From the NCBI GenBank assembly GCA_964485455.1, contig CAZAJU010000007.1, positions 1 to 36,529 on the forward strand: a DNA stretch of 36,529 bases, written 5' to 3'. A program made the translations under genes and the position numbers. Below the pieces are notes generated by a model. That model ran no database searches, was not told where the DNA came from, and saw only the letters and a program-made list of their open reading frames with translations. This DNA comes from Tissierella_B sp964485455 (GTDB lineage: Bacteria; Bacillota; Clostridia; Tissierellales; Tissierellaceae). Below are positions 8,786 to 16,903 of the stretch, piece by piece. Each line of letters starts with the position of its first letter. Position 1 is the stretch's first letter.

Positions 8786-11700
8786 CAATCTACCTCCAAT
8801 ACCCTTTCATACCTACATATATCCTTATATGGACAAAAATCTGAACAGTCCTTTGGGTTAACTGAAAAATCACCCTGATATATAGAATCGATAATTTGGA
8901 ATATGTTTTTCTTAGTATTTGATAAAATTTCATTCCATTGAAGCCTATCAATGGCGCCTTTCTGTCTCTTATTGATAAAATCAGCTTCGCCTAAAATTCC
9001 CATGGATACAAAGAACTCACCATCTGATATTGTTATGTATGATGCAGCTACAATATCCCTATCCTTCTGAGACATTATATATACAGGAAGCTGGAGGCTC
9101 ATTCCTTCCATGATTCTATTTATATCCTGTTTACCATATGAACTAGACTTATAGTCTATTATCATGTATTTATTATCTTGGAGTTTATCAATTCTATCGA
9201 TTACCCCTCTAAGCTTGGCTTTCTTACCTTCAAACTCCATTTCAAATTCTTCAGCTTTACCGAATTCTACCTCAAACTCCCAAGGTAAAATTGTCCCAAC
9301 TTTTTTAAGTCGTTCTACATCAGAGCCTATTAAATTCTTTAGTCTAAGATATATATTTTCAATTAAGAGAAGTTCCTTTTTGTCCTCTTCCTTGAAGCCT
9401 TCCTTAGCCGCATATTTATATACTAAATTTCTAAGATCCTCAAAGGTTTCCTCTTCCTTAAAACCTTTTATATCCACCATCTTATCCTTATATTTTCGAT
9501 AATAGTGATTCAATACTTGGTGATAAATAGACCCTATATCCAAAGCACTGTATTTTTCAGCATCTCTACCCATTTCCTCCACATTGAAATATTTATTTAA
9601 TAAAAAATAGTATGGGCATTTTGAATATGCTTCTAAATATGATATGGAGTATGTCTTTCCATCTAAATCCGTCTTAATATAATCTGCAATTGTTTCACTA
9701 AGCTTACCACTATATGCATTAAACTCCTTTGATGACCTGTTTAGAAATATTTCAGCAATAGAGTTTATATTATTTAATTTGCCAGGATATTTCTCTTCAT
9801 GAATACTTGTATATTTTTCATCCAGCTCTCCTATAAAATTCTTGTATAGAAGGGAATTGGTAAAGTCCCTTTCGCAAGTTGAATCATCGATATTCGAGCT
9901 TATTAAATAATCCATTTCAAGATTTGTAACCCTAGTCTTTTCTTCCAGCTCTTCCCCATTAATCCTTGAAAGAATTTCATCTATAAATATAGATGGTATA
10001 TTCTTCCCTTCCTCTAAAGAGTTTTCATTATAGGATAAGTATAGATTTTCAGAGCAGGAAGATATGATTGTGGCAAACTTCAATGCTTCATTTGAAAATC
10101 TTTCGTGATAATTTCTTAAATCCACACCCATATTCTTCAAAACATAATAATTATCATCATTTAAGAAAAAACTAGTATTATCCAATTTGGGATAATCCTC
10201 TCCGGATAGGCCAACTATAAAAAGTTTTTTAAATGTCAGCCCCCTAGTATTTATTGGACTAAGAACTTGAAGTCCATCTAAATTTGAATCCTCCATAATA
10301 GCCTCACTTGAAAGATAGTCTTCTAAGACCAAATAGTACTCCTCAAGGCTAATATGTTCCTGGATTAATCCTATTTCATTCATTTTATAGAGAATGGATT
10401 TAAGCTTATCTAAGGTATTTATATCTCTATTGAAGATTACTTCATCTTCTATAAACTTAAGTAGAATTAAGCTCTCCACATTGTAATCATTTATAAGCTG
10501 AAGAAAGTAATCATTATAGCTTAGTATATCCTTATATTTCGGAATAGAGTTGATCTCTTCTTTAAGGGCGTCAATAAGCTTTATTAAATCCCCTAGTATT
10601 GATTCAGAAACTTCCATAGAGCCTCTTCCATTAATAATTTCTTCTAATTCATCTAAATCTTTAAAGTTCAGCTTTCTTATGGCATATTCCATTTCTTCCT
10701 TTAAACACGTACTACAAATGGAAAAGTAGGTAGATTTGATTCTATTTAAAATATTGGATTTTGATGGTGAAATCCCAGTATTTATAAGGTTACAAAACTC
10801 CTTTATCATTGGAAGTTCCATAAGACGAGCTGCACTTCCAGTTTTTAGTGGTATATTTTCCTCTAGAGAAACTCTGCTAAGGTTTTTTAAATAACTCCTA
10901 TTTAATACAACAAGCCCCATATCCTTCAAACTGGTTCCAAAAGCGAGATTTTTTTTAATCTCTTTAAAAACCTTTTTAAGCTCTAGATAGCTTGATGGAC
11001 TTTTAATTATCTCTATTCTATCTATATAATCGAATTTCTCCTCACTATTTGAAAAAAGCCTTTCCCCAAGAGTTTCAAAGATATTTTTATTTTCCTTTTC
11101 TAAAATAACAGTCTCAAACCCCATATCTATAAGTAGCTCTATGGTTTTTTTCAAAATCCTGTTATTACTATGATTTCCAAAGGGCATATTTATATATATA
11201 TCTATGTCTTTATTAGTAAGTGCTCTTATGATTTCAAGCTCTATTGGTCTGAAGTCGTAGAATTCATCAATTATTACGTATTCCAAATTGTCCAAGTAAC
11301 TATTATCTTCTAAAAGCCCTATACAATTTAAGTAGTCATTCTCTCTATCTGTAAGGGAATTTCGCTCTAGTTCTCTTTCATATTCCATATAAATTATTCC
11401 AATTTCTCTAAAGAGACTATCTTCAAGGCTTCTCTTTAAATAGATTTCAGGAGTTATAAGGGATCTTTTGATTTCTCTTATAATATTGATACAACTTTCG
11501 ATAAATCCCCTCATCTCTATAAAATCCTTATAATATTCAATCTGATTTTCTTGAACTAATCTTTTTAATACTTTTCTTAGAATCAACCTTTTCATTGGGT
11601 CATTTACAGTTTTTTTAAAATTACCTTCAAGAATTTCGTTTACTACATCATCAAATGTATATAGATTAAGGTCAAATACAGACCCTATCTTATCAATAAA

Positions 11701-11850
11701 CTCCCTTCTATACTTTTTCAAAAGTATACTATTAGGAAGAATATAATAAAACCTATCTCCCTTATTTTCCATAAGATATGAGTAAGCTTTCTTCTTTAGC
11801 ATTTCCTTGTTATCATTGTTAAAGGACCCTATATAAATCTTTCTTTCCAT
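8785..11850 (-). CDS. addB: AddB-type nuclease/helicase-like subunit
   Basis: A 1021-residue partner of AddA. The C-terminal PD-(D/E)XK nuclease is seen as GVIDRID followed by IIDYKSS. It is framed by a Cys staple: KCPYYFLL upstream, and C1002, C1006 and C1012 near the end. In B. subtilis AddB four cysteines bind a [4Fe-4S] cluster. The N-terminus reads IYIGSFNNDNKEM where B. subtilis AddB has a Walker A (GxxGSGKT). The nucleotide-binding loop is therefore lost and this subunit should act in nuclease and recombination-hotspot (Chi) recognition rather than as a motor. It starts 2 bases after the ROK kinase stop, and its SD-like AAAGGGTG lies inside that gene. It overlaps addA, consistent with coupled, equimolar synthesis. 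Confidence 0.85.
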   Translation of the reverse strand: MERKIYIGSFNNDNKEMLKKKAYSYLMENKGDRFYYILPNSILLKKYRREFIDKIGSVFDLNLYTFDDVVNEILEGNFKKTVNDPMKRLILRKVLKRLVQENQIEYYKDFIEMRGFIESCINIIREIKRSLITPEIYLKRSLEDSLFREIGIIYMEYERELERNSLTDRENDYLNCIGLLEDNSYLDNLEYVIIDEFYDFRPIELEIIRALTNKDIDIYINMPFGNHSNNRILKKTIELLIDMGFETVILEKENKNIFETLGERLFSNSEEKFDYIDRIEIIKSPSSYLELKKVFKEIKKNLAFGTSLKDMGLVVLNRSYLKNLSRVSLEENIPLKTGSAARLMELPMIKEFCNLINTGISPSKSNILNRIKSTYFSICSTCLKEEMEYAIRKLNFKDLDELEEIINGRGSMEVSESILGDLIKLIDALKEEINSIPKYKDILSYNDYFLQLINDYNVESLILLKFIEDEVIFNRDINTLDKLKSILYKMNEIGLIQEHISLEEYYLVLEDYLSSEAIMEDSNLDGLQVLSPINTRGLTFKKLFIVGLSGEDYPKLDNTSFFLNDDNYYVLKNMGVDLRNYHERFSNEALKFATIISSCSENLYLSYNENSLEEGKNIPSIFIDEILSRINGEELEEKTRVTNLEMDYLISSNIDDSTCERDFTNSLLYKNFIGELDEKYTSIHEEKYPGKLNNINSIAEIFLNRSSKEFNAYSGKLSETIADYIKTDLDGKTYSISYLEAYSKCPYYFLLNKYFNVEEMGRDAEKYSALDIGSIYHQVLNHYYRKYKDKMVDIKGFKEEETFEDLRNLVYKYAAKEGFKEEDKKELLLIENIYLRLKNLIGSDVERLKKVGTILPWEFEVEFGKAEEFEMEFEGKKAKLRGVIDRIDKLQDNKYMIIDYKSSSYGKQDINRIMEGMSLQLPVYIMSQKDRDIVAASYITISDGEFFVSMGILGEADFINKRQKGAIDRLQWNEILSNTKKNIFQIIDSIYQGDFSVNPKDCSDFCPYKDICRYERVLEVD

Positions 11851-11852
11851 AG

Positions 11853-12764
11853 CTACACCCTTTTCAAATCATCTAAAGCTAGCTTTGCAGCACCTATAAT
11901 TCCTGAATCATTTAGATATATAGCTGGAACTATCTTCATCCCCTCTGGGTTATTTACATATTGGTTGTAGGAATTTATCATCCTATCCCACCAATATTCC
12001 CTGGCATTTATCAAACCGCCACCTATAATAATACCCTCCGGATCAAAAATATTTTTAATTGTAGATATATAGACTGCCAAATTATCAGAGAAGTCATAAA
12101 TTGTCTTCTTTGCATTTTCATCCTTTTCATAGAGGCTAAATATATCTTTGCTCCTTCTTATTTGGTTAGTAGCCTCATAATACATAATTTCAATAGCGGT
12201 GCCTGAAACATAGCGCTCTACGCATCCCTTTTGGCCGCAAGTACAAAGCCTTCCATTGGGATAAAGGATTGCATGTCCTAGTTCTGCACCTTGAAAGTTT
12301 TGCCCATGCCATAGTCCCGTTTCTCTTGTATAAATACATCCTCCTAGGCCCGTACCAAGAGTTATCATAATAAAGTTTTGGAAGTCCTTCCCGGCCCCTT
12401 TCCAAGCTTCACTAATACCTGCTACATTGGCATCGTTCTCTACGTATATATTCATATTTGAAAATATTCTTTCCAGATATCCTTTGATATCAGTACCTTT
12501 CCAATTTGGAATATTACCTCCATGCCCCAGGACTTTGCCATTTACAGAATCGATAAATCCAGGAGACCCTATACCAATTACTCTAATTTCACTATGATGA
12601 TTTAGAAGTTCATTAATGACCATAGCCATCCCTTTTAAAACCTCATAGGAGCTAACTCCCTTAGGGGTTTCGTGTTCTAATTTTATCAATATTTCTCCGC
12701 TTTCATCTACTACTCCACCCTTAATACTTGTCCCACCTAAATCAATTCCGATAGCTTTCTTCAT
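11853..12764 (-). CDS. ROK-family sugar kinase, probable glucokinase
   Basis: A 303-residue ROK kinase without an N-terminal DNA-binding domain, so it is an enzyme and not a NagC/XylR-type repressor. It has the phosphate-binding loop DLGGTSIKGG (8-17), catalytic Asp111 in ENDANVAG, a second nucleotide motif TLGTGLGGCI (135-144), and the zinc site GAELGH (159-164, His164) with C174, C176 and C181 in CTCGQKGC. Glucokinase is the usual activity for this layout; other hexoses are possible. It heads the addB-addA operon, an unexplained combination. It lies just downstream of the popT terminator and appears to have its own promoter. Confidence 0.87.
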   Translation of the reverse strand: MKKAIGIDLGGTSIKGGVVDESGEILIKLEHETPKGVSSYEVLKGMAMVINELLNHHSEIRVIGIGSPGFIDSVNGKVLGHGGNIPNWKGTDIKGYLERIFSNMNIYVENDANVAGISEAWKGAGKDFQNFIMITLGTGLGGCIYTRETGLWHGQNFQGAELGHAILYPNGRLCTCGQKGCVERYVSGTAIEIMYYEATNQIRRSKDIFSLYEKDENAKKTIYDFSDNLAVYISTIKNIFDPEGIIIGGGLINAREYWWDRMINSYNQYVNNPEGMKIVPAIYLNDSGIIGAAKLALDDLKRV

Positions 12765-12794
12765 TATAAATCCCTACCTTAATTTATCATTAAT

Positions 12795-12823
12795 TTTATA
12801 TTCTCTTGAGTGATTTTTCCCAA
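12795..12823 (-). promoter_or_regulatory. Possible promoter of the ROK kinase-addB-addA operon
   Basis: On the minus strand, TTGGGA (12818-12823) and TATAAA (12795-12800) are 17 bases apart, about 30 bases before the ROK start. The -35 is imperfect. Confidence 0.4.
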
Positions 12824-12874
12824 TACTAGTCTAAGCTTCTCTAAACCATGATGTTTCTTCGATTTAATTTAATT

Positions 12875-12910
12875 GAAAAAGAACATCTGAAGAGTAATAC
12901 CTTCAGATGT
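12875..12910 (-). terminator. Terminator after popT
   Basis: ACATCTGAAG (12883-12892) and CTTCAGATGT (12901-12910) form a perfect 10-bp stem with an 8-base loop. On the minus strand it is followed by TCTTTTTC. It begins 2 bases after the popT stop. Confidence 0.85.
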
Positions 12911-12911
12911 C

Positions 12912-13736
12912 TCATCTTAATTTTCTACCTACTTTACTCAAATTTTGTGAAATAAAATATCCAATTATACAGATTAAAAGTCCTTGGATTAATTCCCCCG
13001 TAGAACCTGGTAAAGGTAAGATGGTAATTATGGACCCAGTAACAAAACCTATTACAGCATAGTATGTATACCCATAAAACCTATTAAACATATAAGTTAT
13101 AACTTTTGCAAATAACAGAATACTTAGTACAGCTCCAATCCCTACTGGTATAATAATCATTAAGTTAAAATCTACTATTGCTTTGAGTAGAAGTTCATAT
13201 GCTCCAATATACATTAATATAAATGAGGAACTTATTCCAGGGACTATTGTTCCAAAACCTATAATGACTCCATAAATAGTAAATGCTAACAAACCGGGCT
13301 CCCTGTCAGGAATTACATTGATAATCTCACTGTTTTCAAGAACCATAAAAAGTATAGTTATTGAAAATGCAAATAAGCATGGAAATAAGTATTTTAGCTT
13401 AAACCCTTTCTTGTTTGCTTCAGATATTACAGTAGACATGGTTCCTAGCATTAAGCCAACAAATAGCAAGGTTATATTGAACTTATGATGCTCGAATAGA
13501 TACTCCATAACCCTGCTAAATAATAGAAACCCAAAACCTATACCCAATCCTAATGGAAATAAAATTAATACTTTTCTTTTAAAATTATTAAATATATTTG
13601 CAAGTGATTCTGTAAGCTTTGTATATACACCTAGCATAACTGCAAAGGTCCCACCACTTACTCCAGGAGCTACGGCTCCGACTCCAATTATTAAACCTTT
13701 TATAAAGTCTTCTAAGAAATTTATAGTATTACTCAC
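12912..13736 (-). CDS. popT: DUF368 membrane protein, PopT-type polyprenyl-phosphate transporter
   Basis: A 274-residue integral membrane protein with about 8 hydrophobic segments. It is built from two related halves: GVGAVAPGVSGGTFAVMLGVY (18-38) and GFGTIVPGISSSFILMYIGAY (160-180) are the signature repeats of DUF368. Members of this family were shown in 2023 to return undecaprenyl phosphate across the membrane for reuse in cell-wall and surface-polymer synthesis. It follows galU by 17 bases, so the pair links UTP-glucose supply and lipid-carrier recycling. Assignment to the family is firm; the transport role is taken from family knowledge. Confidence 0.88.
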   Translation of the reverse strand: MSNTINFLEDFIKGLIIGVGAVAPGVSGGTFAVMLGVYTKLTESLANIFNNFKRKVLILFPLGLGIGFGFLLFSRVMEYLFEHHKFNITLLFVGLMLGTMSTVISEANKKGFKLKYLFPCLFAFSITILFMVLENSEIINVIPDREPGLLAFTIYGVIIGFGTIVPGISSSFILMYIGAYELLLKAIVDFNLMIIIPVGIGAVLSILLFAKVITYMFNRFYGYTYYAVIGFVTGSIITILPLPGSTGELIQGLLICIIGYFISQNLSKVGRKLR

Positions 13737-13753
13737 CTAACTTATATCCCCCA

Positions 13754-14617
13754 CTATTTTATAATCTCTCTAAGATAAGTCATAAATCCTTCTCTCAGGT
13801 CATCTCGTCTCAATGCAAATTCTACAGTAGCCTTTAAAAAACCAATTTTATCGCCTACATCATATCTTTGTCCGATAAAATCATATGCATACATGGCTTC
13901 CTTTTGAGATAAGGTCTTTAGTCCATCCGTAAGTTGTATCTCTCCACCTTTCCCTGGCTGAGTATTCTCTAAAATCTCAAATATTGCAGGATTGATTATA
14001 TATCTTCCTAGTATAGCAATATTGGAAGGAGCACTCTCTACTGCTGGCTTTTCCACAAGACCCTTAACCTTATATATCCTATCTTCAATTGGCTTTACAT
14101 CTACAATCCCATATTTATTTACATCCCCATGCGGAACTTCCTGTACACCTAGAATAGTTGTCTTGTACTCGTCATAAACCTCTATCATCTGCTTTAAACA
14201 AGGCTTTTCAGAGTATACTATATCATCACCTAATAAAACGGCAAAAGGCTCATTTCCAATAAAGCTTTTAGCACAATGTATTGCATGTCCGAGACCTTTT
14301 GGCTCCTTTTGTCTTATATAATGTATATTTACCATTTCCGATATTTTTCTTACTTCTTCTAGAAGTTCATTCTTACCTGCTCTTTCCAACTCTAACTCTA
14401 GCTCTACCGACTTATCAAAGTGATCTTCTATACTCTTTTTATTTCTTCCTGTAATTATAAGAATTTCTTCTATACCCGACTCCACAGCTTCCTCGATTAT
14501 GTATTGAAGTGTAGGTTTATCTACTATAGGAAGCATTTCCTTTGGTTGAGCCTTAGTTGCAGGTAAAAATCTAGTTCCAAGACCTGCTGCAGGTATTATC
14601 GCTTTTCTAACTTTCAT
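13754..14617 (-). CDS. galU: UTP--glucose-1-phosphate uridylyltransferase
   Basis: A 287-residue enzyme of normal length for bacterial GalU/GtaB. It makes UDP-glucose from UTP and glucose-1-phosphate in the cytoplasm, for surface glycans and teichoic-acid glycosylation. The nucleotide-binding signature AAGLGTRFLPATKAQPKEML (10-29) includes the GLGTR loop and Lys26. Further family motifs are YIRQKEPKGLGHA, VLLGDDIV and GLVEKP. The ATG at 14617 follows GGGGGGA by 5 bases. It is first in the galU-popT operon, behind an extended -10 promoter. Confidence 0.95.
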   Translation of the reverse strand: MKVRKAIIPAAGLGTRFLPATKAQPKEMLPIVDKPTLQYIIEEAVESGIEEILIITGRNKKSIEDHFDKSVELELELERAGKNELLEEVRKISEMVNIHYIRQKEPKGLGHAIHCAKSFIGNEPFAVLLGDDIVYSEKPCLKQMIEVYDEYKTTILGVQEVPHGDVNKYGIVDVKPIEDRIYKVKGLVEKPAVESAPSNIAILGRYIINPAIFEILENTQPGKGGEIQLTDGLKTLSQKEAMYAYDFIGQRYDVGDKIGFLKATVEFALRRDDLREGFMTYLREIIK

Positions 14618-14668
14618 TCTAGTCCCCCCAGTTTTGACAAAATATATGATTTTATATCATTCTATAAT

Positions 14669-14677
14669 ATTATATCA
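14669..14677 (-). promoter_or_regulatory. Extended -10 promoter of galU
   Basis: On the minus strand TGATATAAT is an extended -10 (TATAAT at 14669-14674, TG upstream), about 50 bases before the galU ATG. There is no good -35. The rest of 14618-14838 is AT-rich and holds only this and the opposite promoter. Confidence 0.45.
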
Positions 14678-14805
14678 GATAAAATCCAGAAATTAAGAGC
14701 TTTAAACCATTTTTAACAATATTTTAAAATATTATATTAATATTATTTGCATTTATATTTTTAATACTATGCTATTATTTACTAATGTTCTATATTGGCG
14801 AAATA

Positions 14806-14814
14806 TGGTATAAT
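14806..14814 (+). promoter_or_regulatory. Extended -10 promoter of the PP-loop/mutase-like pair
   Basis: TGGTATAAT (TATAAT at 14809-14814) predicts transcription start near 14821, a few bases before the AAAGGAGG at 14824-14831. This makes the upstream in-frame ATG at 14785 an unlikely start. Confidence 0.5.
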
Positions 14815-14838
14815 TTTAGCATTAAAGGAGGCTTTATA

Positions 14839-15612
14839 ATGCTTAATATGATAAAGGATTTGCCAAAAGATACAGTAATAGGTGAATTTGCGGGAAGAGA
14901 TAGTGTTGCTGCAATAATGAAGGCATTAGAAGATGAATCAATCGTAAATATCTTGCCCATTGCCTCATTTGCACCTACAGAATATGGTGATTTCGATATT
15001 CTAAAAACAAATTATGAGCAAATGCTATTAAGGATTCAAAAGCTATACGGCGATAGAAAGAAAATTTTTCCATTGCTATTTTATAGCAACTCAAATCTAT
15101 GGAGTGTTATAAATGGTAGATTTTTAGATTTCAATGTAAAGAATTTCGGTGTATATACCCCTTGTATAGGATGTCATGCATATTTTCATTTAGTAAGAAT
15201 CCCCCTTGCATTAAAGCTTGGTGCTAGAATCATATCCGGGGAAAGAGAAAGCCATGATGGAAGAATTAAATTAAACCAGACTGCTGAGTCCCTAGACACA
15301 TATATTAAAATTGCTAAACACTTTGGTGTAGAGCTTATAATGCCTATAAGACATATGAAGGATGGAGGAGAAGTAAAAGAACTTATTGGATGGGATTGGG
15401 AAGAGGGAAAGGCTCATCAAAGCTGTGCATTTAGTGGAAATTACTTAAGTGTTGATGGTTCAGTTGATTATGATAAAGAAAAAGTTAATAAATACCTTGA
15501 TTTATTCCTCTATCCAATATGTACTGTTTTAGGAAAAGTGTTAATAGAGGATGAAAATGCCAGTAAAGATATGATGATAAAGGCTATTAAAGAACGAGGT
15601 GGTATTTTTTGA
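14839..15612 (+). CDS. PP-loop (N-type ATP pyrophosphatase)-like protein, unknown function
   Basis: A 257-residue protein. Near the N-terminus GEFAGRDSVAAI (15-26) resembles the SGGxDS ATP-pyrophosphatase loop, with GRDS at 19-22. A second stretch SGERESHDGRIKLNQT (133-148) recalls the GES...SQT motif of ThiI-like enzymes. Between them, PCIGCHAYFH (108-117) offers C109, C112, H113 and H117 as a metal or thiol site; C196 follows in HQSCAF. This suggests adenylation-type chemistry with a cysteine or metal centre, as in tRNA or nucleoside thiolation and modification. That is inference from motifs and I do not recognise the family. The start is set by AAAGGAGG 7 bases upstream; an in-frame ATG at 14785 lies before the predicted transcription start. 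Its TGA overlaps the TTG start of the next gene. Confidence 0.6.
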   Translation: MLNMIKDLPKDTVIGEFAGRDSVAAIMKALEDESIVNILPIASFAPTEYGDFDILKTNYEQMLLRIQKLYGDRKKIFPLLFYSNSNLWSVINGRFLDFNVKNFGVYTPCIGCHAYFHLVRIPLALKLGARIISGERESHDGRIKLNQTAESLDTYIKIAKHFGVELIMPIRHMKDGGEVKELIGWDWEEGKAHQSCAFSGNYLSVDGSVDYDKEKVNKYLDLFLYPICTVLGKVLIEDENASKDMMIKAIKERGGIF

Positions 15613-16871
15613 AGACTGTTCTTATGATATTAGATGGACTTGGAGATAGACCTCATGAAGTATTAGGAGGTAAAACACCATTGGAGGCTGCATTTACTCC
15701 AAATTTAGATAAGCTCTGTGAAAATGCTGAAACAGGAATTATGATTCCCTATAAACAAGGTCTCCCCCTTGGAACTGAAGTAGCTCATTTTCTTTTATTC
15801 GGTTATCCTATAGAAGATTTTCCTGGACGGGGAATTATAAACGCACTAGTGAGGGACTTCGAGCTTAAAGAAAATGCAGCATATCTTTGTACGTCATGGG
15901 CTTATGTTAAGGAAGAAGAAGGCTTGTCAATCAAGGAAAGATGGGTCAGTGATCTATCTAATGAAGAAGTAGCCGAGCTAATGAAGGTCCTTCCTGATAA
16001 TATGGGTGAAATAGACTTTCTATGGAAGCAGTCTATCGATGTTCATGGAGTTCTAAAGCTTGAAGGCGAAAAAGTAAGCTCAGAGTTATCTGACAGCGAT
16101 CCTTTTTATGATAATAGCTTCGTTATGAAGGTTGAAGCTTTTGAAACAATTTCTGAAAATGCTATATATACAGCTAATATCATGAACGAATATCTATTGA
16201 ATGCTTATGAAAAATTAAAATATCATCCCGTAAATTTAAAAAGAATTAAGGAAGGTAAAAATCCAGCCAATTTCTTGCTGACAAAATGGTCAGGAAAAAA
16301 GCCTAATTTACCAACCTTTGAAGAAAAACACGGACTTACTTCAGCTATTGTGGCAAATGGATTGTTGATGAAAGGTATATCAAAATTATTAGGTATGGAT
16401 TTTATACGCTATAATGGCTTCGAGAATGGTGTTGAAATAGCTTTAAATAGCGATTATGAGTTTATACACCTACATACCAAGGATACAGATGAAGCAGCTC
16501 ATACTAAAAATCCATTAAATAAGGTTAAAGTCCTTGAGAGAATCGATACGGAGATTAAAGCTCTTGTAGAAAGTGCTTTAAAACAGGAAATTTTATTGAT
16601 AGTGACTGGAGATCATTCTACACCAAGTTCTGGAACTCTAATTCATTCAGGTGAACCAGTTCCTATTATGTTTATAGGAAAAAACGTGCGAGTTGATGAT
16701 GTAAAAACCTTTGGCGAAAGAAGCTGTGCCAAAGGAAGTATAAGAATGTTTGGCTCAGATTTAATGCAGATGATATTAAATCTTACTGATAGAGCCCAGT
16801 TTTATAATTTTAGAGCTGGCTCCAAGGCCTTAAATCATATACCAAAAAGGATAAATAAGTTGGGACTATAG
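15609..16871 (+). CDS. Divergent archaeal-type phosphoglycerate mutase-like enzyme (AP superfamily)
   Basis: A 420-residue alkaline-phosphatase-superfamily protein related to the archaeal cofactor-independent phosphoglycerate mutase (ApgM, COG3635). Metal motifs are LDGLGDRP (8-15), HLHTKDTDEAAHTKNP in the second half, and GDHSTPSSGTLIHSGEPVPI. Where ApgM has a Ser nucleophile in G-S-D-x-A-H, this protein has GTEVAH with Thr56. The following GYDPY..TGRGP region is altered to GYPIEDFPGRG. Thr nucleophiles occur elsewhere in the superfamily (phosphopentomutase, for example), so catalysis is plausible but the substrate may differ from phosphoglycerate. It begins with TTG inside the stop of the PP-loop-like gene (TTGA overlap), with GAGGTGG upstream, so the two are coupled. 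Confidence 0.75.
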   Translation: MKTVLMILDGLGDRPHEVLGGKTPLEAAFTPNLDKLCENAETGIMIPYKQGLPLGTEVAHFLLFGYPIEDFPGRGIINALVRDFELKENAAYLCTSWAYVKEEEGLSIKERWVSDLSNEEVAELMKVLPDNMGEIDFLWKQSIDVHGVLKLEGEKVSSELSDSDPFYDNSFVMKVEAFETISENAIYTANIMNEYLLNAYEKLKYHPVNLKRIKEGKNPANFLLTKWSGKKPNLPTFEEKHGLTSAIVANGLLMKGISKLLGMDFIRYNGFENGVEIALNSDYEFIHLHTKDTDEAAHTKNPLNKVKVLERIDTEIKALVESALKQEILLIVTGDHSTPSSGTLIHSGEPVPIMFIGKNVRVDDVKTFGERSCAKGSIRMFGSDLMQMILNLTDRAQFYNFRAGSKALNHIPKRINKLGL

Positions 16872-16903
16872 GGACATTAACTCCTGTCCCTACTATCCCA
16901 CTT
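16857..16903. terminator. Bidirectional terminator between the mutase-like gene and birA
   Basis: TAGGGACA (16869-16876) and TGTCCCTA (16885-16892) form a perfect inner stem. TGGGA (16861-16865) and TCCCA (16896-16900) extend it past a small internal loop. The hairpin covers both convergent stop codons (TAG 16869-16871 and, on the minus strand, TAA 16877-16879). There is no long T-tract, so efficiency is uncertain. Confidence 0.55.

Noticed and set aside
14785..14838. Longer start (ATG 14785) for the PP-loop-like gene
   Set aside because: It lies upstream of the predicted transcription start and has no SD sequence; AAAGGAGG points to 14839.
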